From positions 1 to 8,206 of the forward strand of contig JALHML010000015.1 in the NCBI GenBank assembly GCA_022844065.1: a stretch of 8,206 nucleotides of DNA, read 5' to 3'. Under the pieces are notes generated by a model. That model was not told the DNA's origin. It was given only the letters and a program-made list of their open reading frames with translations, and ran no database searches. The stretch comes from Minisyncoccota bacterium (GTDB lineage: Bacteria; Patescibacteriota; Minisyncoccia; Phycocordibacterales; Phycocordibacteraceae). The first letter of the stretch is position 1. Each line of letters begins with the position of its first letter. Shown here in pieces: positions 1 through 4,612 of this stretch. A program made the position numbers and the translations under genes.

Positions 1-563
1 ATCTTAAGAAGACTGATGAGCAGCTTGCTAAGGCAAAAGCAGTAATGGCAGCGCTCGCACGTGATGGGAAGGTCGTCCTTCTCGTTGGTGGCAAGCGCGA
101 AGCACAGGACGCCGTAAAGTCTGTCGGAAAGCGCCTCGGTGTCCCATACGTCGCTGGCCGTTGGCTTGGTGGTACGCTTACAAACTTCACGGAGATCAAG
201 AAGCGTATCGATCGTCTTGCTGACCTCTCCGCAAAGCGTGAGACTGGCGAGCTTGCCAAGCTCTACACGAAGCTTGAACGCGTGAAGATTGATCGCGAGA
301 TCGACAAACTCACCCTCCGTCTCTCGGGAGCAACGTCACTTACACGTCGTCCTGACGTAATGGTTATTGTTGACACGCGTCACGAGGCACACGCATCCCG
401 TGAGGCTCGTACACTCGGTATCCCGGTTATCGGCATCATGAGCTCGGACTGCGATCTCAAGGACGCTGCATACCCGATTGTTGTGAACGACGCATCTCGC
501 GACGTGCTCGCACTCGTGCTTGGCGAGCTCGCGACCGCCTACGAGGCAGGCCTCAAGGGCTAG
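1..563 (+). CDS. rpsB: 30S ribosomal protein uS2 (RpsB), 5'-truncated by the window edge
   Basis: The reading frame is open from base 3 and enters from the left, so the true start is outside the window; the first visible residues are LKKTDEQLAKAKAVMAAL. uS2 is a small-subunit ribosomal protein that bridges head and body and is needed for bS1 or mRNA docking in many bacteria. Family hallmarks are in the right order: a KVVLLVGGKREA strand-loop, the GRWLGGTLTNF signature, the central helical hairpin rich in Lys and Glu, RPDVMVIVDTRHEA, and LGIPVIGI followed by the SDCD segment. The C terminus ends soon after the core (AYEAGLKG) and lacks the long acidic tail of the E. coli protein. The stop is TAG. 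A 61-base gap with a weak hairpin and a promoter separates it from tsf, the classic rpsB-tsf order. Identification is very secure. Confidence 0.97.
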   Translation, partial: LKKTDEQLAKAKAVMAALARDGKVVLLVGGKREAQDAVKSVGKRLGVPYVAGRWLGGTLTNFTEIKKRIDRLADLSAKRETGELAKLYTKLERVKIDREIDKLTLRLSGATSLTRRPDVMVIVDTRHEAHASREARTLGIPVIGIMSSDCDLKDAAYPIVVNDASRDVLALVLGELATAYEAGLKG

Positions 564-574
564 ATCGGTTCTCT

Positions 575-592
575 AAAGGGCTTGCGCTCTTT
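575..592 (+). terminator. Weak hairpin after rpsB, overlapping the tsf promoter
   Basis: AAAGGGC (575-581) can pair with GCTCTTT (586-592) through a TTGC loop, a 7-bp stem with one G-U pair, 11 bases after the rpsB stop. There is no clear T tract, only TTTCCTAT. It could be a weak terminator or attenuator. It lies immediately upstream of the TATACT box of tsf, so termination and initiation signals are interleaved. Confidence 0.35.
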
Positions 593-594
593 CC

Positions 595-600
595 TATACT
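595..600 (+). promoter_or_regulatory. Putative -10 box (TATACT) of tsf
   Basis: TATACT matches the sigma-70 -10 consensus TATAAT at five of six positions and recurs in front of four other transcription units in this window. No good -35 hexamer sits 16-18 bases upstream (TCTAAA at 572-577 is a poor match). Transcription would start near 607, leaving a leader of about 18 bases before the tsf ATG at 625, with no Shine-Dalgarno sequence in it. Confidence 0.6.
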
Positions 601-624
601 TACCGTCGTAACTTCATTACATTC

Positions 625-1206
625 ATGGAAATCTCTCTCGATACCGTCAAGATACTTCGCGACAAGACTGGCGTCTCTATCATGCAGTGCCGCAAGGCCC
701 TCGAAGAGGCCGAGGGAGACATGGATAAGGCTGAGGTTATCCTCAAGAAGCGCTCTGGCGCTGCAGCCGACAAGAAGTCAGATCGCGACCTTGGGGCCGG
801 TGCAATTGGTTCCTATGTCCATGACGGCGTTGTGGGTGCTATGGTGCTCCTCTCTTCTGAGACTGATTTCGTTGCAAAGAACGCAGAGTTCGCAGACCTC
901 GCACGCGCTATCGCGATGCACATCGCGGCATCAAACCCTTCGGTTCTCTCAAGCGAGGAGATCTCTGAGAACGCGAAGAATGCTGCCATGTCTATCTTCA
1001 AGGAGGAAGTGAAGGATAAGCCGGCTGAGATGCAGGAGAAGATCCTCGAGGGTAAAATGGCTTCGTACTTCAAGGATCAAGTGCTTCTCGAGCAGTCTTA
1101 CATTCGTGACGAATCAAAGACGATTCGTGACCTACTCAACGAGGCAACGCAGAAGTTCGGCGAGCGCGTTGAGATTTCGAAGTTCGCGCGCTTCTCGGCT
1201 CGTTAA
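625..1206 (+). CDS. tsf: Translation elongation factor Ts (EF-Ts), short form
   Basis: EF-Ts is the cytoplasmic guanine-nucleotide exchange factor that recharges EF-Tu after each elongation cycle. The 193-residue product begins with the UBA-like N-terminal module (about residues 5-43: VKILRDKTGVSIMQCRKAL, then the GDMDKAEVILKKR helix). It is followed by the core with the nucleotide-exchange motif T80-D81-F82-V83-A84-K85-N86, the counterpart of TDFVARN. It is much shorter than the 283-residue E. coli protein and close to the compact forms with a single core subdomain known from Thermus. A coiled-coil-like helical stretch spans about 110-155. The ATG at 625 is chosen because the canonical N terminus starts there; it has no Shine-Dalgarno sequence. 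The stop is TAA, and an intrinsic terminator starts four bases later. Confidence 0.97.
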   Translation: MEISLDTVKILRDKTGVSIMQCRKALEEAEGDMDKAEVILKKRSGAAADKKSDRDLGAGAIGSYVHDGVVGAMVLLSSETDFVAKNAEFADLARAIAMHIAASNPSVLSSEEISENAKNAAMSIFKEEVKDKPAEMQEKILEGKMASYFKDQVLLEQSYIRDESKTIRDLLNEATQKFGERVEISKFARFSAR

Positions 1207-1209
1207 TCT

Positions 1210-1236
1210 GGAAGGCCGGGCACCCGGCCTTCCTTT
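1210..1236 (+). terminator. Rho-independent terminator of rpsB-tsf
   Basis: GGAAGGCCGG (1210-1219) pairs perfectly with CCGGCCTTCC (1224-1233) around a GCAC loop, a GC-rich 10-bp stem followed by TTT. It starts four bases after the tsf stop. The T tract is short, so some read-through is likely. The next gene starts only seven bases later and has no obvious promoter of its own, so the hairpin may set how much of it is made. Confidence 0.75.
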
Positions 1237-1242
1237 GCATCT

Positions 1243-1686
1243 ATGCTGTATCTCATCCTTATCGGTCTCTCCCTCATCCTCTTTGGCGGATTCATCACGT
1301 TAACTGCGCTCGAGCGCAAGCGAGGACTCCGCGTTGCTGGCGCGTACCGCAACAAGCTTGATGCAAAGGTATCGCGCGCAGCATTCATTGTGACCCATGT
1401 AGACTGGGGTGCCTTTACCCGGCATCTACTCGGTACCTTTCTTGAGCGTGTGTTACATGACATTGCACACGTTGTGCTCCGTTTCGTGCGCACCACGGAG
1501 CGCCTCCTAACGCGCACCGTGAAGGCTCTCCGGGAGCGTCGTGGCATAACGGTTCCGCTTGAGTCTGAAGGGGAGCAGAAGCCAGGAATCCTTCAGACAG
1601 CTGGTCATTTAATGCGGGTCGCTCTGAAGAATGCACGAGCCGCCTCGAGAAAGCCTGCGCGCCGCAAATCAAAGACTGAGACGTAA
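1243..1686 (+). CDS. Small single-pass membrane protein of unknown function
   Basis: I do not recognise a named family. The 147-residue product starts with a clear hydrophobic helix (residues 2-21, LYLILIGLSLILFGGFITLT) followed at once by the positive cluster ERKRGLR, which predicts an N-out, C-in anchor or an uncleaved signal anchor. Residues 40-98 look helical and amphipathic (the DAKVSRAAFIVTHVDWGAF and RHLLGTFLERVLHDIAHVV segments), with alternating Arg. The C-terminal tail (130-147) is strongly basic (ARAASRKPARRKSK) and could bind nucleic acid or membrane lipid. It has no cysteine and no enzyme motif. The start codon is seven bases after the tsf terminator, without a Shine-Dalgarno sequence. 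The antisense frame over the same DNA is less plausible because it lacks a protein-like pattern. The gene is probably real; its function is unknown. Confidence 0.75.
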   Translation: MLYLILIGLSLILFGGFITLTALERKRGLRVAGAYRNKLDAKVSRAAFIVTHVDWGAFTRHLLGTFLERVLHDIAHVVLRFVRTTERLLTRTVKALRERRGITVPLESEGEQKPGILQTAGHLMRVALKNARAASRKPARRKSKTET

Positions 1687-1688
1687 AG

Positions 1689-1718
1689 TTGCATAGATTC
1701 CAGGTAACCCCGTATACT
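1689..1718 (+). promoter_or_regulatory. Promoter of tRNA-Thr
   Basis: TTGCAT (1689-1694) and TATACT (1713-1718) are 18 bases apart. The predicted start near 1725 is just in front of the mature tRNA 5' end at 1729, which is a typical arrangement for a stand-alone tRNA gene. The -35 box starts immediately after the stop codon of the preceding gene. Confidence 0.65.
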
Positions 1719-1728
1719 CAGGAAGTTC

Positions 1729-1804
1729 GCCGGGATAGCTCAGTTGGTAGAGCAACGGTTTTGTAAACCGTAGGTCGCCGGTTCAAGCCCGGCTCCCGGC
1801 TCCA
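1729..1804 (+). tRNA. tRNA-Thr (anticodon UGU)
   Basis: The gene folds into a complete cloverleaf of 76 bases. The acceptor stem GCCGGGA (1729-1735) pairs with TCCCGGC (1794-1800). The D arm is GCTC/GAGC with an AGTTGGTA loop. The anticodon stem ACGGT/ACCGT holds the loop TTTGTAA, giving anticodon TGT. The T arm is GCCGG/CCGGC with loop TTCAAGC. The discriminator base is T1801 and the CCA end is encoded (1802-1804). UGU reads ACA and, by wobble, other Thr codons. It lies alone between two protein genes, with its own promoter and a hairpin directly behind it. Confidence 0.96.
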
Positions 1805-1809
1805 AGGAA

Positions 1810-1840
1810 GAAAGCCTACATCCAAGTGATGTGGGCTTTC
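1810..1840. terminator. Hairpin between tRNA-Thr and the converging operon
   Basis: GAAAGCCTACATC (1810-1822) pairs with GATGTGGGCTTTC (1828-1840) around the loop CAAGT, a 13-bp stem with a single G-U pair. It starts six bases after the CCA end and lies 15 bases beyond the stop of the minus-strand gene. It is therefore placed to end both converging transcripts. T tracts are weak on both sides (CTCGTTCC on the plus strand, TTCCTT on the minus strand). Confidence 0.7.
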
Positions 1841-1854
1841 CTCGTTCCTTCCTG

Positions 1855-2538
1855 CTACCTCTTCGTTTTGGTGCTCGTTGCGGTTGTTGTTGCGAACAGG
1901 TCTTTCGGGAATAGTTCCTGGAAGGTCTCAACGTCGGTGAAGCCATACGAGCGCTTGCCTTCGATAACAAAGGCCGGGAAGCGCTCTTCTACCTTCTCAA
2001 CGGCAATAAGGGTTTTAAGCGCACCTAACTCGAGATTGTAGTCAAAGGAGTAGACACGCAACTGCGGATACGTTTGGCGCAAGTACGAGAGGGCGTAGCT
2101 CGCACGATCGCAACTCTCACATGCACCCGCCTCGTTTGAGTAGAAGTAGAGTGCCGTAACGGGCTCAACGTCACAGGTATCGGCTATGCGCTGCGTAAGG
2201 ATATAATCGCGGATCTGCAGTAGGGTGTACTGTTTCTTGAGTCGTAGCACCTCCGGGTTGTTGCTACCTAGACGTGATTCCGCGACATTAAGCCTGTCTC
2301 CGAGCGAGGAAACTTCGCTTGTGAGGTCGGTGCCCGTTGTAAGGTCTGCACACGGGGCGTTCTCAAGGAGTGCAAACTGAGTCTCTACCGAGAGCGTATC
2401 GGTTGCGAGCTGACTTTGAATAGCGTCGAGCTCAGCAATGCGCTGACGGTCCAGATGGTTTATTGCGGCAACGATTGTGCCGATGATAGCGACGGTAATC
2501 GCAAGAGCGAGGAGGGCGTTACGGGTAGCGAGCGGCAT
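1855..2538 (-). CDS. Membrane-anchored thioredoxin-like protein with CxxC
   Basis: The 227-residue product has an N-terminal membrane helix (about 8-27, ALLALAITVAIIGTIVAA) after a short head, so the rest is probably outside the cytoplasmic membrane. Residues 28-122 are mostly helical or coiled-coil-like and hold two lone cysteines (C63, C122). From about 127 a thioredoxin-like fold follows: strand VTALYFYSNEAG, active-site-like C140-E-S-C143 at a helix start, strand LRVYSFDYN, then RFPAFVIEG with P188 in the cis-proline position. The C-terminal tail (215-227) is Thr/Lys-rich. A thiol-disulfide role is inferred from the CxxC and cis-Pro only; CESC is not a standard motif of DsbA, TlpA or thioredoxin. 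It follows the glycosyltransferase by 27 bases and is probably co-transcribed. There is no Shine-Dalgarno sequence at the ATG. The exact family is unknown to me. Confidence 0.82.
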   Translation of the reverse strand: MPLATRNALLALAITVAIIGTIVAAINHLDRQRIAELDAIQSQLATDTLSVETQFALLENAPCADLTTGTDLTSEVSSLGDRLNVAESRLGSNNPEVLRLKKQYTLLQIRDYILTQRIADTCDVEPVTALYFYSNEAGACESCDRASYALSYLRQTYPQLRVYSFDYNLELGALKTLIAVEKVEERFPAFVIEGKRSYGFTDVETFQELFPKDLFATTTATSTKTKR

Positions 2539-2565
2539 AGTACAAGAAAGTAAGGAATAAGGGTG

Positions 2566-3804
2566 CTAGCGCCAGGCACGACGCTTGCCAGTGAACACAT
2601 CATACATGGAGCGCATGAGCCAGAACGGTGCGATGAAGGCGTAAATGAATGTGTAGCCAATGATACCGAGAATGACTTTTGCCGGTGTGTTTGAGACGTG
2701 TCGCCCAATGAGTACGAGAGACACCGAAAGGGTAATGACGACGAAACTCATTAAAAGTAGGAACGTCATCGGCATGTAGAACCATTCGATAGAGAAACGT
2801 GGGAGGAGGGTATAGGAAAGCGGGATACCCGCGGTAATTGAGTAGGTTCGCACGAGACCATGTATGAGAGAAGCAAGTGCGACCAGGAACAGGAACGTAC
2901 CGCCGACGATAGCAACGAAGCCAAGTGGCAGGACCAAGAGCCCGAGTGTGCCGTACTTAGGATTCCCTACGAGATCGCGGTAATCAGTCATCACGTTTCG
3001 GAGGAATCCAGATGTCCAGCGGGTGCGTTGCTTTATGAGCTTGGGGACTGAGCGCGGCACCTTGGTATACACCCGCGAGCGCGGCGCATTATCAATCTCG
3101 TACCCGGCGCGCTGTATGCGGAGTGCCATCTCCATATCTTCTGCCTGGTGTGCATGCCTAAAGCCACCAAGCTCTTCGATAACCGAGCGACGATAGAAGG
3201 AGAAAGGACCCGGTGTCACGTAGATGCCGTTCACGGCCGAGAGTGCATGTCGTGCAGCGATACCAATGATGTATTCCGCATTTTGCATCTTCTCAAGAAG
3301 ATTCTTTGGTTGAAACACGGACATGGCCGGTGTTGCCGCAGCAACCTTAGGATCTTCAAAGCATGGGATCATCTCGCGCATCGCATCTGGCGCCACGAAG
3401 GAATCAGCATCAAGACAGCCAACGAACTCGGCATCAGAAGCTATTTCGATACCCAGGTTAATTGCCGTGTGCTTCCCGCCGTTCTCTTTGTGGATCACGG
3501 TTATCTGAGGATTCCCGATATACGAATCCATCACTTCCTTGGTGTTGTCCGTTGATCCGTCGTTAACGAGTACGATTTGAAGTTTGTCCTTCGGGTAGTC
3601 GAGCGCCAAAAGAGACTGCACGGTTCCATCAATGGTGCTCTCCTCGTTCCAGCAGGGAACGATAATAGCCACCTTCGGGGTGTTAAGTCCTGGTAATCGG
3701 AGTCTCCGGTCCTTGGCTGGTCCTGAGAGGAACGTCAGGAGCATAAACACCTGGAAATAGAGACCGAGGAATAAGAACGGATACGCAAGTATCTCGAGTG
3801 TCAT
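2566..3804 (-). CDS. Membrane-bound family 2 glycosyltransferase (polysaccharide synthase type)
   Basis: The 412-residue product has the layout of processive GT2 enzymes such as PgaC, hyaluronan synthase and cellulose synthase. One N-terminal membrane helix (about 3-26) precedes the GT-A catalytic domain (about 43-270), and three to four membrane helices follow (about 286-316, 341-367, 376-398). Catalytic signatures are complete: VPCWNEE (50-56), NDGSTD (D82), L131-D132-A133-D134 as DxD, A221-E222-D223 as the acceptor-site acidic pair, and Q259-R-T-R262-W263 as QxxRW, which marks chain-forming members. It would transfer a sugar from a nucleotide donor on the cytoplasmic side, probably moving the chain across the membrane; donor and product cannot be told from sequence. 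It resembles PgaC-like poly-N-acetylglucosamine synthases, but no deacetylase or other pga partner is in the window. It is first in a two-gene unit with the thioredoxin-like gene. Confidence 0.93.
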   Translation of the reverse strand: MTLEILAYPFLFLGLYFQVFMLLTFLSGPAKDRRLRLPGLNTPKVAIIVPCWNEESTIDGTVQSLLALDYPKDKLQIVLVNDGSTDNTKEVMDSYIGNPQITVIHKENGGKHTAINLGIEIASDAEFVGCLDADSFVAPDAMREMIPCFEDPKVAAATPAMSVFQPKNLLEKMQNAEYIIGIAARHALSAVNGIYVTPGPFSFYRRSVIEELGGFRHAHQAEDMEMALRIQRAGYEIDNAPRSRVYTKVPRSVPKLIKQRTRWTSGFLRNVMTDYRDLVGNPKYGTLGLLVLPLGFVAIVGGTFLFLVALASLIHGLVRTYSITAGIPLSYTLLPRFSIEWFYMPMTFLLLMSFVVITLSVSLVLIGRHVSNTPAKVILGIIGYTFIYAFIAPFWLMRSMYDVFTGKRRAWR

Positions 3805-3823
3805 ATAGGCCGTAGTTCCCTGA

Positions 3824-3851
3824 AGTATAGCAAATACGCCTGTTTTTTCTA
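3824..3851 (-). promoter_or_regulatory. Promoter of the glycosyltransferase operon
   Basis: Read on the minus strand, TATACT (3824-3829) lies 16 bases downstream of TAGAAA (3846-3851), a four-of-six match to TTGACA. The predicted start near 3817 leaves a leader of about 13 bases before the ATG at 3804, without a Shine-Dalgarno sequence. It lies back to back with the pheS promoter. Confidence 0.55.
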
Positions 3852-3869
3852 GGATGCGCCGTGTATACT
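3841..3869 (+). promoter_or_regulatory. Promoter of pheS-pheT-folB
   Basis: TATACT at 3864-3869 is the -10 box; the 17-base-distant hexamer TGTTTT (3841-3846) is a poor -35. The expected start is near 3876, only about three bases before the pheS ATG at 3879, so the mRNA would be essentially leaderless. There is thus no room for the leader-peptide attenuator or T-box that controls pheST in many bacteria. Confidence 0.55.
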
Positions 3870-3878
3870 CGAATCTAT

Positions 3879-4610
3879 ATGCCTCCTGGCCGCCTACACC
3901 CGATCTCGGCTTCTATACGTGCCATAGCGAGCTCATTTGCGCGCATGGGTTTCTCCATTGCGTATGGCCCTGAACTAGAAGAGGAGCACTATAACTTCAA
4001 CGTGCTTAACATCCCTGCGGACCATCCGGCGCGTGATATGCAGGACACGTTCTGGACTAAGGAAGAGCCAAGAAGGGTTCCGCGCACGCAGACGAGCCCC
4101 GTGCAGGTTCGCTATATCGAGGAACAGCTCGCACTCGGGAATCTCCCGCCATACCGTGTGATTGTACCGGGGAAGGTATTCCGGAATGAGGCAACCGATG
4201 CGACCCATGAAGCGCAGTTCTATCAGAATGAGGGACTCTGCATTGGCGAAGGGATTACGCTCGCGCACCTGAAGGGCACCCTCGAACAGTTCTTTAAGGA
4301 CTATCTCGCGGAAGATGCGAAGGTACGATTTCGTCCGAGCTTCTTTCCGTTTACCGAGCCTTCGGTTGAGGTTGATGTATGGTTTGAAGCTCCAGGGAAG
4401 GAGGGTCGCTGGCTTGAGGTTATGGGTGCCGGTATGGTGCACCCGTCTGTACTAAGAAATGCAGGACTCGATCCGGAGAAGTATCAGGGCTTCGCGTTTG
4501 GTGGCGGTATCGAGCGACTCATTATGGTGAAGCACGCCGTGAATGATATCCGCGGCTTCCATGGCGGAGATATTCGTTTCGTCTACGGATTCGATCAGAC
4601 TATGCAATAG
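3879..4610 (+). CDS. pheS: Phenylalanine-tRNA ligase alpha subunit, catalytic core only
   Basis: PheS carries the class II active site that activates Phe with ATP and charges tRNA-Phe as part of an (alpha-beta)2 enzyme. The 243-residue product from ATG 3879 holds the core from its first residues: GRLHP (4-8), PELEEEHYNFNVLNIPADHPAR, the RTQTSPVQ loop (69-76), motif 2 (F101-R102-N103-E104 to H110 and E118), FPFTEPS (156-162), GAGMVHP, and motif 3 with G208-G-G-I-E-R213. A206 in GFAFG matches the small residue that limits the Phe pocket in E. coli. What is missing is the N-terminal coiled coil of roughly 90 residues that contacts tRNA. A GTG at 3861 would add only six residues and overlaps the -10 box, so ATG 3879 is preferred. 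pheT starts two bases after the TAG stop. Confidence 0.95.
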   Translation: MPPGRLHPISASIRAIASSFARMGFSIAYGPELEEEHYNFNVLNIPADHPARDMQDTFWTKEEPRRVPRTQTSPVQVRYIEEQLALGNLPPYRVIVPGKVFRNEATDATHEAQFYQNEGLCIGEGITLAHLKGTLEQFFKDYLAEDAKVRFRPSFFPFTEPSVEVDVWFEAPGKEGRWLEVMGAGMVHPSVLRNAGLDPEKYQGFAFGGGIERLIMVKHAVNDIRGFHGGDIRFVYGFDQTMQ

Positions 4611-4612
4611 CT

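Noticed and set aside
1203..1547. Antisense open frame of 114 codons over the 147-residue membrane protein
   Set aside because: It is Arg/Ser-rich without membrane segment, motif or usable start context; the plus frame has a proper signal-anchor and better protein character.
2539..2565. Separate promoter for the thioredoxin-like gene (TGTACT next to its ATG)
   Set aside because: The box abuts the start codon, so transcription would begin inside the gene; co-transcription with the glycosyltransferase is simpler.
3861..3878. A GTG start for pheS at 3861, adding six residues
   Set aside because: The GTG and the next codons overlap the TATACT -10 box, and the family core begins at the GRLHP just after ATG 3879; the extra residues have no family support.
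3975..4442. Antisense open frame of 155 codons over pheS
   Set aside because: It lies wholly inside a clear PheS coding region and has no recognisable motif; it is a shadow of codon bias.
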